From NCBI GenBank assembly GCA_012522155.1, contig JAAYKX010000066.1, positions 1 through 40,185 on the forward strand: DNA of 40,185 bases, in the 5' to 3' direction. Positions within the stretch are counted from its first letter, which is position 1; every line of letters starts with the position of its first letter. The notes beneath the pieces were generated by a model. That model saw nothing but the letters and a program-made list of their open reading frames with translations, made no database searches and was not told where the DNA came from. Source of the stretch: Bacteroidales bacterium (lineage in GTDB: Bacteria > Bacteroidota > Bacteroidia > Bacteroidales > VadinHA17). The position numbers were made by a program, and so were the translations under genes. Below, piece by piece: positions 15,938 through 24,939 of the stretch.

Positions 15938-17443
15938 ATGTTGATACATAAGATTCTTATAGCAAACAGGGGCGAAATAGCTGTAAGAATAATGAAGAGC
16001 ACGCGGAAAATGAATATTCCCGCGGTTGCCGTAAAAACCGCAACTGAACCCGATGCAATGTATCTTTCATTTGCCGATGAAGTATTTGACAATACCGATG
16101 ATACATCAGAAATTCCGGTTTTTCTGGATATTGAGAAGCTGATCTCAATAGCTCACAGTACCGGGGCCAATGCCCTGCATCCGGGTTACGGATTCCTTGC
16201 TGAAAATGCTTATTTTGCCCAGAAATGCATTGAGAACGGTATAATCTTTATAGGTCCTTCCCCCGATGCCATTTATAAGATGGGAAATAAAACCATAGCC
16301 CGAAAACTTGCAATGCAGAATAAGATCCCCATGGCTATTGGAAGTGCAGGAAACATAGCAGATGAGGAAGAAGCACTTGTTTTTGCTGAAAGGATCGGTT
16401 ATCCGGTTATAATAAAAGCTGCATCAGGCGGCGGCGGACGGGGCATGAGAATTGTTCGGGATGCAAACGAAATGGTTAAAATGTTTCCGCTTGCCGGACG
16501 GGAAGCGGAGAAAGCTTTCAAGGATCCTTCCGTATTCATTGAAAAGTATATAGAAAATCCAAAACATATTGAATTTCAGATACTCGGGGACAGCCATGGA
16601 AACATAATCCACCTCTACGAAAGAGAGTGTTCCATTCAGCGAAAACATCAGAAGCTTCTCGAAGAAGCTCCGTCATCGGTTCTCGACGATACCCTGAGAA
16701 ACAAGATGGGAGAGATGGCTGTCAGGATAGCAAAGGCAGTGAATTATCATTCTGCCGGTACTGTTGAATTTCTTCTTGATTCGGAAAAGAATTTCTATTT
16801 CATGGAAATGAATACAAGAATACAGGTGGAACATCCCGTCACCGAAATCATAACAGGTATTGATCTTATTGAGCAGCAAATACGTATAGCCAACGGAGAA
16901 GCTCTTCAGCACAGGCAGGAAGATATAGAAATCAGGGGATGGGCCATTGAATGCAGGATCAATGCCGAAGATGTACAATCGGGCTTTTCACCTTCACCGG
17001 GACGAATAGAAAAGATGAGCATGCCTGACTATCCCTATGTAAGGGTTGATACCGGTGTGAGGGAGGGATCTGCCATTTCGGCCAACTTCGACTCCATGAT
17101 AGCCAAGCTTATTATCAGCGGAAAAGACCGGAAGCAAGCAATAACAAGGTGCAAAATGGCCCTTGACAAGGTGTGGATAAAAGGGGCTAAAACAACCCTT
17201 CCTTTTTTCAGGCTTCTGGTCAGAAACCAGGATTTCCAGGAAGGAAATTACACTACAGCCTTTGTTGAAAAGGACCTGGACAAATACTATTTCAACAGTG
17301 AATATGAAGAAATGCTGGCCGCCTGGCTTGCCACCAAGCTGTTCATTGAAGAGAACCTGCAGGCAGACAGTATAAATGTGGATTTCAGTGAGGGAAAGGA
17401 AATGAGTCCCTGGCTGCTGAATAAAAGGATGAACCAGTTTTAA
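15938..17443 (+). CDS. accC: Biotin carboxylase subunit of acyl-CoA carboxylase
   Basis: A 501-residue ATP-grasp enzyme that carboxylates biotin using ATP and bicarbonate. The N-terminal KILIANRGEIAVRIM (5-19), LHPGYGFLAEN (80-90), glycine-rich ATP loop KAASGGGGRGMRIV (160-173), and the catalytic EMNTRIQVEHPVTE (290-303) are all present. The C-terminal biotin-carboxylase domain ends near 450. About 50 further residues follow, a common extension in this branch. It lies 109 bp after the carboxyltransferase gene and 13 bp before the biotin carrier gene, so the three subunits are probably made together. It could equally be named pccA; the split from the biotin carrier is typical of this phylum. 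Confidence 0.92.
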   Translation: MLIHKILIANRGEIAVRIMKSTRKMNIPAVAVKTATEPDAMYLSFADEVFDNTDDTSEIPVFLDIEKLISIAHSTGANALHPGYGFLAENAYFAQKCIENGIIFIGPSPDAIYKMGNKTIARKLAMQNKIPMAIGSAGNIADEEEALVFAERIGYPVIIKAASGGGGRGMRIVRDANEMVKMFPLAGREAEKAFKDPSVFIEKYIENPKHIEFQILGDSHGNIIHLYERECSIQRKHQKLLEEAPSSVLDDTLRNKMGEMAVRIAKAVNYHSAGTVEFLLDSEKNFYFMEMNTRIQVEHPVTEIITGIDLIEQQIRIANGEALQHRQEDIEIRGWAIECRINAEDVQSGFSPSPGRIEKMSMPDYPYVRVDTGVREGSAISANFDSMIAKLIISGKDRKQAITRCKMALDKVWIKGAKTTLPFFRLLVRNQDFQEGNYTTAFVEKDLDKYYFNSEYEEMLAAWLATKLFIEENLQADSINVDFSEGKEMSPWLLNKRMNQF

Positions 17444-17456
17444 ACAAAATGAAAGG

Positions 17457-17984
17457 ATGAATGCCAGATTACAAATAAACAAACTCTTTGCCCTCTCATC
17501 GGAAAACAGGAAATTCAGCTTCAGGGTACCTTTAACGAACAAAATACGGATCGGCAAAAGGGAATATACTGTCCGGCTGAAGACGGATGAAAAATACGGC
17601 AGCTATATTTTATGGAAGAACAGGCGCTATCCGGTGGAGATCGTCAGATCGAGACAGAATAAATATGAAATATTATTCAATGACATCAGTTATGTTTTCA
17701 CTGTAGAAACACCATTCTCACTCAAGAGAATGAAAATGATAAACACCGGCAGGGGGAAAAGCAGACATGAGTCTGTAAAGGCTCCCATGCCGGGCAAACT
17801 GATTGATGTTCTTGTCAGGGAAGGATCACCCATACTCCGGGGTGAAGCCCTTGTCATCCTCGAAGCAATGAAGATGCAGAACGAGATTCTCTCTCCTGTA
17901 AACGGTACAGTTCTGAAAATTCATGCCAGGCCCAATACAAATGTTATGAAAGATGATGTGCTGGTGGAAATAAAAACAGAATAG
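17457..17984 (+). CDS. Biotin carboxyl carrier subunit (biotin/lipoyl attachment protein)
   Basis: A 175-residue protein ending in a biotinyl domain (about 102-175) with VKAPMPGKLIDVLVREGS and the biotinylation motif EAMKMQNEI, where Lys139 carries biotin. The first 100 residues form a basic linker-like domain that probably docks with the other subunits. It follows biotin carboxylase by 13 bp. The ATG at 17457 is preceded by AAAGG, close to a Shine-Dalgarno-like sequence. It shuttles carboxyl-biotin between the products of the two preceding genes. The end of the gene is only 26 bp from the end of convergent pepD, and no terminator is visible. Confidence 0.9.
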   Translation: MNARLQINKLFALSSENRKFSFRVPLTNKIRIGKREYTVRLKTDEKYGSYILWKNRRYPVEIVRSRQNKYEILFNDISYVFTVETPFSLKRMKMINTGRGKSRHESVKAPMPGKLIDVLVREGSPILRGEALVILEAMKMQNEILSPVNGTVLKIHARPNTNVMKDDVLVEIKTE

Positions 17985-18010
17985 GCCTGGCTCTTATCCC
18001 CCTCCGGTTC

Positions 18011-19480
18011 TCATTTCAACGGAACTTCCTCCAGGACCTGACACAGCAGGTCATAAAATTTCTTCACTGAAGGTATATTCACCTTTTCATCGGGTGAATG
18101 AGGATGCAATATTGTCGGTCCGAATGAGATCATGTCAAGAGCCGGATATGTTCCCCCAATAATTGCACACTCAAGTCCCGCATGAATAGCCTTGACTTCC
18201 GGCTTTTCACCGAACATCCTGCTGTAAACATCAGTCATGATCCCGAGTATGGCTGAATTCATATTTGGTTTCCAGCCCGGATAACCGTCCGACATGCTGA
18301 TCTTTGCATCTATAAGCTGAAAAACGGCTGCTATTTTCCAGGCTGTGGCCTCCTTGGAAGTATCCACGGAGCTCCTGCAGAGATTATGAACCTCAAAAGT
18401 CCCTCCCTCACATTTCACAATAGCCATATTATTGGATGTTTCAACCAGGTCCTTTACTGCCTGACTCATTCTCTGAACCCCGTTGGGGCATGCAAACACG
18501 GATCTTATAATCCTGTACTGATCCTTCCCGTTCATCACTTTTCCAGGCATTTCGCATTTTTCAGCAGAAAAGACAAGTTCAGGTTCCGTGTCAATAAATT
18601 CTTCCCTGTACATTTGCTCATAATCCCTGACAAATTTTTCAAAATCCTCTGCCTGTCCGCTCTTTACCAGGAGCACCGAATAGGATTCACGGGGTATGGC
18701 ATTGCGGAGATTACCGCCGCCCGCTTCTGCCAGTATGATTCCAAAATCCGTTTCCGCCTGCATAAGGAAGCGGAACATCAGCTTGTTTGAATTGGCTCTG
18801 CCAAGCGCTATATCCACTCCGGAATGTCCTCCCCTGAGACCCTTTGCCTCAATTCTGTAAGCAAGCATTCCGGAAGGCGGCTCTTCCTCCCCGTATTCCA
18901 TTGCAGCACTTATATCTATTCCCCCGGCACATCCGACACATAGTTCATCATCGTCCTCTGAATCAAGGTTAAGCAGGATATCTCCCTTAAGAAGGTCATT
19001 TTTAAGTCCGAACACGCCCGTCATACCGGTTTCCTCATCCACGGTAAACAATGCTTCAAGGGGTCCGTGACGGAGATTATCTGATGCAAGTACCGACATG
19101 GCAGCAGCCACCCCTATCCCGTTGTCTGCACCCAGGGTAGTTCCATCAGCCCGTACCCAGTCACCGTCTATAATGGTATCTATGGGATCTTTTTCAAAAT
19201 CATGTTCCTTGTCACTGTTCTTCTGAGGTACCATATCGAGATGTGCCTGCAATATTACGCCTTTGCGGTTTTCCATCCCTTCTGTCGCCGGCTTGCGGAT
19301 AACAACATTTCCAATCTCATCCACTATTGTCTCAAGATCATTATCCTTTCCGAACTGTACCATAAATTCAATTATCTCCTTTTCCTTCTTTGAGGGATGC
19401 GGTATCCGGGTAATATCATAAAAATATTTCCATACCGTCATCGGTTCAAGTTTCAATATGCTTCCCATTTTTCCGTTCAT
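18011..19480 (-). CDS. pepD: Aminoacyl-histidine dipeptidase (Xaa-His dipeptidase, M20 family)
   Basis: A 489-residue cytosolic metallopeptidase of the PepD/carnosinase type. Zn-binding residues sit in QAHLDMVPQK (His80, Asp82), LGADNGIG (Asp119), DEETGM (Glu149/Glu150) and NLDSED (Asp173). Other family signatures are GLRGGHSGVDI and AIHAGLECAIIGG near the C-terminus, which carries another metal ligand. The enzyme splits dipeptides, especially those with C-terminal histidine. Length matches PepD of other bacteria (about 485). It is a single gene, divergent from the phosphate transporter with a 262-bp shared upstream region, and convergent with the carboxylase operon. Confidence 0.92.
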   Translation of the reverse strand: MNGKMGSILKLEPMTVWKYFYDITRIPHPSKKEKEIIEFMVQFGKDNDLETIVDEIGNVVIRKPATEGMENRKGVILQAHLDMVPQKNSDKEHDFEKDPIDTIIDGDWVRADGTTLGADNGIGVAAAMSVLASDNLRHGPLEALFTVDEETGMTGVFGLKNDLLKGDILLNLDSEDDDELCVGCAGGIDISAAMEYGEEEPPSGMLAYRIEAKGLRGGHSGVDIALGRANSNKLMFRFLMQAETDFGIILAEAGGGNLRNAIPRESYSVLLVKSGQAEDFEKFVRDYEQMYREEFIDTEPELVFSAEKCEMPGKVMNGKDQYRIIRSVFACPNGVQRMSQAVKDLVETSNNMAIVKCEGGTFEVHNLCRSSVDTSKEATAWKIAAVFQLIDAKISMSDGYPGWKPNMNSAILGIMTDVYSRMFGEKPEVKAIHAGLECAIIGGTYPALDMISFGPTILHPHSPDEKVNIPSVKKFYDLLCQVLEEVPLK

Positions 19481-19611
19481 GTATTTGATTATTAATTATT
19501 ATTGTTTCCTGTAAATCGAGGAACTAAAAATAATGATAATAAATCAAAAATCTCACAAGAGAAATTGAATTTCTGCCGGGAATTCAAAAACAGGAAAAAA
19601 AATCATCACAT

Positions 19612-19642
19612 TTTGAAATTATCAGCTGTTTAATTACTTTTG
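19612..19642 (+). promoter_or_regulatory. Promoter of the phosphate transporter operon
   Basis: TTTG at 19612-19615, exactly 19 bases, then TACTTTTG at 19635-19642. This gives a predicted start near 19649 and a leader of about 94 nt before the PiT start codon. No Pho-box-like direct repeat was recognised nearby. Confidence 0.6.
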
Positions 19643-19742
19643 AGCGCTTTTTTATTGCAGTAAAATTCTGAAATAAAATTGCTTAAATACTGGAAGACAT
19701 GAAGTTTTCATGGTTAAAGGAATTATTTCATAACCGTTTTTA

Positions 19743-20732
19743 ATGTCGTTTCTATCAATAATAGTTGCGTTAGTTCTGATTTTCGATTTCATAAATGGTT
19801 TTCATGATTCCGCTAATTCAATTGCCTGTGTTGTTTCTACCAAAGTCCTTTCACCGATTGCAGCCGTAACAATGGCAGCATTTTTCAGCTTCATGGCATT
19901 TTTTGTATTTCATCTTAAGGTCGCCTCAACAATAAGCTATGGCGTTGTCAGGCCTGATGCAATTAACCTTAATGTAATAGCAGCAGCCACCGTGGCTGCA
20001 ATAATCTGGAACTTACTGACATGGTGGTGGGGATTGCCCTCAAGTTCTTCCCATACTCTTGTGGGAGGTCTGATCGGTGCGGCAATAACCAGTTCAGGTT
20101 TCGGCTCAGTGATTACTTCAGGGGTCATAAAAATAATAGCTTTTATATTCATTGCCCCCCTCCTGGGCTTTATCCTCTCATACACCCTCTCCACATTGAT
20201 CATGTGGATATTCCGTAAACTGTCTCCCTACACAATAGACAAATGGTTCAGGCGTCTGCAGATCATTTCAGCATCAAGCTTCAGCCTGGGACACGGAGGG
20301 AATGACGCACAAAAATCGATGGGACTCATCTGGGCAGCAATGATAATAACCGGTGCAGTTTCACAGGATGCGGAAATGCCTCCCATATGGGTTGTGTTGT
20401 CATGCTATTCTGCCCTGGCCCTGGGAACTCTTTTCGGAGGCTGGAGAATAGTAAAAACCATGGGGCAGAAAATAACCAAGATAAAGCCTTTTGAAGGTTT
20501 CTGTGCCGAAACAGCCGGATCACTGGCTCTTGTCACTGCAACCCACTGGGGTATACCTGTCAGTACCACACATACCATAACAGGTGCCATTATCGGAGTC
20601 GGGGCGCGCAAGGGAGTTACTGCAGTAAAATGGGGAATGACACGGAAAATTTACTGGGCATGGATTCTGACCATTCCGCTTTCAGGGATTATTGGCGGAA
20701 TAACATATTTATTGTTTAATTATTTAAATTAA
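19743..20732 (+). CDS. pit: PiT-family inorganic phosphate transporter
   Basis: A 329-residue membrane protein with about ten helices and both PiT signature repeats: FDFINGFHDSANSIA near residues 14-28 and GHGGNDAQKSMG near 182-193. It also has the SSSSHTLVGGLIG and PVSTTHTITGAIIG helical hairpin motifs. PiT proteins import metal-phosphate with protons and work constitutively at low affinity. The gene is followed after 24 bp by a DUF47 protein, the standard partner of PiT carriers in bacteria and archaea. It has its own strong promoter candidate. Confidence 0.93.
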   Translation: MSFLSIIVALVLIFDFINGFHDSANSIACVVSTKVLSPIAAVTMAAFFSFMAFFVFHLKVASTISYGVVRPDAINLNVIAAATVAAIIWNLLTWWWGLPSSSSHTLVGGLIGAAITSSGFGSVITSGVIKIIAFIFIAPLLGFILSYTLSTLIMWIFRKLSPYTIDKWFRRLQIISASSFSLGHGGNDAQKSMGLIWAAMIITGAVSQDAEMPPIWVVLSCYSALALGTLFGGWRIVKTMGQKITKIKPFEGFCAETAGSLALVTATHWGIPVSTTHTITGAIIGVGARKGVTAVKWGMTRKIYWAWILTIPLSGIIGGITYLLFNYLN

Positions 20733-20756
20733 TCCGGGAAAACTAATTCCATAATT

Positions 20757-21407
20757 ATGAATATAGATAAAGTCCTGAAATTTTTTGTCCCAAAGGATCG
20801 TTCCTTCTATCCCTTGTTTGAAGAAGGTATCAACAATCTTGTAAAGGCAGCCGAATTGCTGAAGCTGATGCTTTCCGGCAATGATTATGACGAACATGAA
20901 AAATATCACCATCAGATCAAGGAAATTGAACTCAAGGGTGACATTATTACTGACAAGGCTTATGACCAGCTTAACAAAACATTCATCACCCCTTTTGACC
21001 GTGAGGATATTCATGAGCTTGTGGCAAGTATTGATGACGTCATTGATTCAATAAACGGTGTCAGTCGTACAATATGCCTTTACAAGCCGAAAAGACTCAT
21101 GCCGGAGGCTGAACAGATGGCCATAATGGTATATGAAGCAGCTCTTCAGCTGCAGAAAATGGTGCATTATCTTGTTGACGCTGCAGCCAACAAGGATGAA
21201 ATTACTGCTGCCTGCCAGAAGGTGACTGAAATTGAACGTAAAGCTGATGAATATTATTATGAAGCGGTTGCTGACCTGTTCGAAAAGGAAAAAGATTCCG
21301 TCGAACTCCTGAAAAACAACAAGATAATAGAAACCCTCGAACGTATTATTGATCAGGAGGAAGATGTCGCCGATGTGGTAAGGGCCATACTGATCAAAAT
21401 GGCTTAG
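20757..21407 (+). CDS. DUF47 / PhoU-like protein, partner of PiT transporter
   Basis: A 216-residue all-helical protein. The pattern FFVPKDRSFYPLFEEGINNLVKAAELL at the N-terminus (given here in the first 35 residues), KEIELKGDIITDKAYDQLNKTFITPFDREDI in the middle and EIERKADEYYYEA later on is diagnostic of DUF47 (TIGR00153), distantly similar to PhoU. These proteins regulate or gate the PiT carrier encoded beside them. Spacing of 24 bp to pit supports one transcript. The stop is 42 bp from that of the convergent MFS gene, without visible terminator. Confidence 0.9.
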   Translation: MNIDKVLKFFVPKDRSFYPLFEEGINNLVKAAELLKLMLSGNDYDEHEKYHHQIKEIELKGDIITDKAYDQLNKTFITPFDREDIHELVASIDDVIDSINGVSRTICLYKPKRLMPEAEQMAIMVYEAALQLQKMVHYLVDAAANKDEITAACQKVTEIERKADEYYYEAVADLFEKEKDSVELLKNNKIIETLERIIDQEEDVADVVRAILIKMA

Positions 21408-21449
21408 TACAGCTTTGCTGTTCCATCAGATTGCTGAAATTCGTCACCA

Positions 21450-23015
21450 TTATGCTTTCCGGCCCGAGGGCAGTTCAAGGCCATAGCCCTGTATCCTGTC
21501 TGCTTTTTTAAGCTTATAGGCCAGGAAAATTGAAATAACCCCGCAGAAGACAAGGATAAAAATCGGTATGGTATAATCATAATTCAGCTCTCCTGCCCTG
21601 ATAGCTTCCAGCTTCCCTTTATTTGCCAGGTCAAGAACCGCTCCTATTCCCCAGAAAAACAAACCCAGACCCCAGTTCTGAACAGTGAACATTGAAGCAT
21701 ACGCTGTGCCAAGCCGGTTTTCCGGTACAATCTTTGCCACAGAAGGCCACATGGCGGCAGGCACGAGGGAAAACGCCACTCCCAGGCTCAGGAGTCCGAG
21801 ATATGCCAGTATCTTTACATTGAAAAGTGAGAGTGCAATATGTGCAAAAATAAGCAGTAAGGATCCCAGTATCATCAGTGAGGCACCGCGTCCTTTTTTA
21901 TCCACATAATTCCCGAAAATCGGTGTAAAGAGTATTGTTCCCAGCGGTATGAGCGAAGCTGTTTTCGGTCCGTTTGAAAACCACAGCCTGAAGGTATCCT
22001 TCAAAAGGAACACAAACAACAGAAAGACTGCAAAAATCACAAGCATGGAAAGGTTTTTACCTCCGCGCGTTTTGATATATGACGGAATAAGTGAAAATGC
22101 CAGGCCGAATATAAAGAGGACAACAAATACACTGGAATTGCCTATGGCTTTGCTGCCGAACAATACTATGTTGCTGGCAGGATCATCAGGAAGCACGTAG
22201 CTGAATCCGAACTTGTTGACAAGCATATCGGGAGCATACTGTATAAATGGAAACACAGCCGCATAAAAGGACACACAAAGAAGTGCTATATAGATGAATG
22301 ACGGATTAGTGGCAAGTTTAACAAGATCACTGAACCTGAATTCTTCCTCATCCTGACTGTCGTCGGCAGCCAGGCCCTCACGCTGCCTGTCAAGCTTTCT
22401 GTCAAAGAAGGTGTATATGATGAAAAGTATCAGTGCCAGGGCAATAAGCGTGGCTGCAAAAGTAACCGCTGGTGAAACATGCCCGTTTGCAATGTCGGGC
22501 GACACAGCAATACCCAGCGCCGACCCCAGTCTGCCAAAACCTATGTTGATAGCCATTGCCAGCGCCATCTCATAGCCTTTAAACCATTTTACAATGGTAC
22601 GGGTTGCCACCACACAGGTGATTTCAAGTCCTGTACCAAACATTATTCTTCCGATTATCATAGCAGTAAGCATGGTCCCCTTATCGGATCCGAACACTCC
22701 TGCTGCCGCAAGAGCTGCCAGTCCGCCGCCAACTGCCGCAAGAGCCCCGAACACTATTCCTGCAAGGCGGATTCCCCATTTATCGAGAATTATACCCCCG
22801 ACTATTATCATACCAAACATGTTGGCAATGGTGGTCAGGCCAATAAGTCTTCCAAATTCCTCGCTGGAAAACCCAAGTTCCGCTTCCATCAGTCCTTTCA
22901 GGCCGGAAAAAAAATCCTGAAACCAGTAAGTTGCAAACATCAGTGCACTCAGTAAAACCAGTACAAACCATCTCAAAGCGACTGAATCACGCAGTGTTCT
23001 TAAATTTGTTTCCAT
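21450..23015 (-). CDS. MFS transporter, substrate unknown
   Basis: A 521-residue protein with about twelve membrane helices. An MFS motif A-like loop (GGIILDKWGIRLAG, about residues 74-87) follows helix 2, and a matching loop NYVDKKGRGAS sits in the second half. A charged cytoplasmic loop (DDSQDEEEFRFSDL) separates the two halves near 218-232. The second half includes AAMWPSVAKIVPENRLGTAYASMFTVQNWG, typical of the oxalate/nitrate-like MFS branch common in Bacteroidota (given here as one contiguous helix-loop near residues 418-448). Substrate cannot be inferred, and the neighbours (phosphate carrier, thioredoxin-like protein) give no clue. Confidence 0.8.
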   Translation of the reverse strand: METNLRTLRDSVALRWFVLVLLSALMFATYWFQDFFSGLKGLMEAELGFSSEEFGRLIGLTTIANMFGMIIVGGIILDKWGIRLAGIVFGALAAVGGGLAALAAAGVFGSDKGTMLTAMIIGRIMFGTGLEITCVVATRTIVKWFKGYEMALAMAINIGFGRLGSALGIAVSPDIANGHVSPAVTFAATLIALALILFIIYTFFDRKLDRQREGLAADDSQDEEEFRFSDLVKLATNPSFIYIALLCVSFYAAVFPFIQYAPDMLVNKFGFSYVLPDDPASNIVLFGSKAIGNSSVFVVLFIFGLAFSLIPSYIKTRGGKNLSMLVIFAVFLLFVFLLKDTFRLWFSNGPKTASLIPLGTILFTPIFGNYVDKKGRGASLMILGSLLLIFAHIALSLFNVKILAYLGLLSLGVAFSLVPAAMWPSVAKIVPENRLGTAYASMFTVQNWGLGLFFWGIGAVLDLANKGKLEAIRAGELNYDYTIPIFILVFCGVISIFLAYKLKKADRIQGYGLELPSGRKA

Positions 23016-23110
23016 AAATTCCCAGAGCTTAATGGCCGTAAATGTAAAAAATAAAACAAATGAATTTCCTGATATTAATCTGCAATGAACATTGTCAGAC
23101 CAAAATTGTT

Positions 23111-23124
23111 GTTATTTCAATAAC
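23111..23124. promoter_or_regulatory. Inverted repeat between divergent genes
   Basis: GTTATT-TC-AATAAC is a perfect 6+6 inverted repeat with a 2-base centre, located between the MFS gene (minus) and the thioredoxin-like gene (plus). It has the shape of a dimeric regulator site, but a 12-base palindrome in AT-rich DNA can occur by chance. A poor promoter match (TTTT-N19-TTATTTTG, ending 23173) lies downstream. Confidence 0.25.
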
Positions 23125-23192
23125 TGATGATATCTAATTTTTTTTATCAATTCAGGAAATTACGGTTATTTTGCACTAATTAAAACAGAAAA

Positions 23193-23738
23193 ATGAAAAA
23201 AGTATTCACACTATTGCTGGTAACAGTATTTTCGTCAGTACTGCTTTCCCAGGTCACAGCCCCGGCAACTGAAACGGGTGTCAGATGGTATTCAATTGAA
23301 GAAGCGGAAAAACTATATAACAAATCTCCCCGTCCAATATTTATTGACACCTATACTGACTGGTGCGGATGGTGTAAGAAAATGGACAATGAAACATTTA
23401 CTGATCCTGTCATTGCCGATTTGCTGAACAGGAAATTTTATCCCGTGAAATTCGATGCAGAAGGAAAAAACAATATTACATTCCTGGGACAAACCTTTAT
23501 CAATGACGGAAAAGCCGGAAAGGCTCATCAGCTTGCCGTAGCTCTTCTTCAGGGACAGCTATCCTATCCTACCGTGGTTTTTATGACCCGGGAGGATGAC
23601 AGGTTTGCAGTTTCACCGGTACCCGGTTTCAGGGCTGCAAAAGATATGGAAGTCTTATTAAGTTTCTTTGCCGATAATGCCTATAAAACCCGGGAATGGG
23701 ATGAGTTTCAGAAAAATTTTACAGGCAAACTGCAATAA
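23193..23738 (+). CDS. Exported thioredoxin-fold protein
   Basis: A 181-residue protein with a signal peptide (about residues 1-20, MKKVFTLLLVTVFSSVLLSQ) and a thioredoxin fold with active site DWCGWC (Cys58, Cys61). The following KKMDNETFTDPVIADLLNRKFYPVKFDAE matches the thioredoxin-7/DUF255-like branch (pieces at about 62-90). YPTVVFM near 128-134 supplies the family cis-proline. It probably acts as a periplasmic thiol-disulfide reductase or isomerase; the partner is unknown. Its stop codon abuts the stop codon of the convergent lipoprotein gene with no bases between. Confidence 0.85.
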   Translation: MKKVFTLLLVTVFSSVLLSQVTAPATETGVRWYSIEEAEKLYNKSPRPIFIDTYTDWCGWCKKMDNETFTDPVIADLLNRKFYPVKFDAEGKNNITFLGQTFINDGKAGKAHQLAVALLQGQLSYPTVVFMTREDDRFAVSPVPGFRAAKDMEVLLSFFADNAYKTREWDEFQKNFTGKLQ

Positions 23739-24860
23739 TCACTTACCAATTATGTAGTTGGCAGGCAGTTGCATGACTTTGCCAAACTGGCATACCAGCT
23801 TCCTTGAGTTGTATAATGTTTCATCTCCCAGCCTTACGGTAACATTTACAATATCAGGTATACGGTAATAGACCCTGCCGGGAACAGAAGACAGGGCATC
23901 AGCCGGATCAGCTGCAATAACTGCAATATCCCTTGTTTTTTCTTCAGGCATCAATTCCATAACCACCGGCATGCCGGATTCAGAATCCGCCGTTTCCGGA
24001 CCTGTCACTTCTGAAAACCGGAATATTTCCACTTCTTCACCTACCATCCTTTTTTCGGGGACAATACTGTAGGTAAATGTTCTGATATCTATAATACTCT
24101 TACCTGTAAACAGTTCAGTAAGTTCCCTCTCCATCCGGTTAATCTCGTCAATGGCTGCACTGCTCTGGGGAAAAACATTGGCTTCACCCATAAGGATAAG
24201 AAACTTACCATCCCTCAGGTCCATGAGTCTTCTTGCAGCTCTTTCGGCAAGCTGGGCATCAGAGAATTTTTTCCTTTTTTCCACCGTGTACGGAATTCTG
24301 ATAAACTGCTCGTCCACACTCACCCGTTTATAGACTGTATCAGTCTGAACCCTGTAATATTCATCCGAACCCAGGTCAAATGATCTGAACCTGCTTACAT
24401 CAATTTCCTTACCGTCTGATTCATCAGTTATCCGGGATGATGTACGGGGATACAGATCAAATATCAGTCCTTCCTTTCTAAGTGCAAGATAATTCGGCTG
24501 AACCAGGGTATTACTTTCAATCACATAGAATTCCGAGGGATCTGCCTCTTCATGTGAGCTGACTGCAACACTCCTTACCGCCCAGTTTTCATTTTCATGC
24601 AGTATAACATTCCGGAGGCCAAGAAGCTCATCGGCATAGGCAGCATAAGGCCCGGAAAGCTCAATTGTTCTTTCAAGTTCAACCTTTACGGTAAACATGG
24701 TTCTTGGCAGGGCATAAACCAGGCTGCCGTCCCTCAGCACTGTTGTATCAGTAAGCGGTGTCACCCTTGTATACGGTTTCGATGATGTCCGTAAAAGGGA
24801 ACAGGAGGCGGCAAAGAATATTATTATTAAGCTGGTAAGTAATAATCCTGTTTTTTTCAT
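23739..24860 (-). CDS. DUF4831-family lipoprotein
   Basis: A 373-residue protein with a lipoprotein signal (MKKTGLLLTSLIIIFFAASC, predicted lipidated Cys20). The body resembles DUF4831, a Bacteroidota family of unknown function: VYALPRTMFTVKVELERT near 50-67, the YAADELLG-like segment near 75-85, the RAARRLMDLRDGKFLILMGE stretch near 208-227 and a C-terminal GRVYYRIPDIVNVTV. It is anchored to a membrane and faces the periplasm or the surface. The preceding gene on the strand (nnr) appears to end in a terminator, so this gene probably has its own promoter between 24861 and 24890. Function unknown. Confidence 0.75.
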   Translation of the reverse strand: MKKTGLLLTSLIIIFFAASCSLLRTSSKPYTRVTPLTDTTVLRDGSLVYALPRTMFTVKVELERTIELSGPYAAYADELLGLRNVILHENENWAVRSVAVSSHEEADPSEFYVIESNTLVQPNYLALRKEGLIFDLYPRTSSRITDESDGKEIDVSRFRSFDLGSDEYYRVQTDTVYKRVSVDEQFIRIPYTVEKRKKFSDAQLAERAARRLMDLRDGKFLILMGEANVFPQSSAAIDEINRMERELTELFTGKSIIDIRTFTYSIVPEKRMVGEEVEIFRFSEVTGPETADSESGMPVVMELMPEEKTRDIAVIAADPADALSSVPGRVYYRIPDIVNVTVRLGDETLYNSRKLVCQFGKVMQLPANYIIGK

Positions 24861-24887
24861 CTGTGTGATTTTTATTATTCAATAATC

Positions 24888-24912
24888 AAAAAACTTATCC
24901 TGCTAAGATAAG
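24888..24912 (-). terminator. Intrinsic terminator after the NAD(P)H-hydrate repair gene
   Basis: On the minus strand CTTATC-TTAGCAG-GATAAG forms a 6-bp stem (24907-24912 with 24894-24899) immediately followed by TTTTTTG. It lies 28 bp past the stop codon of the upstream gene. Confidence 0.6.
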
Positions 24913-24939
24913 GCTTTACAGCTTTTGTTTCTTAAAACG

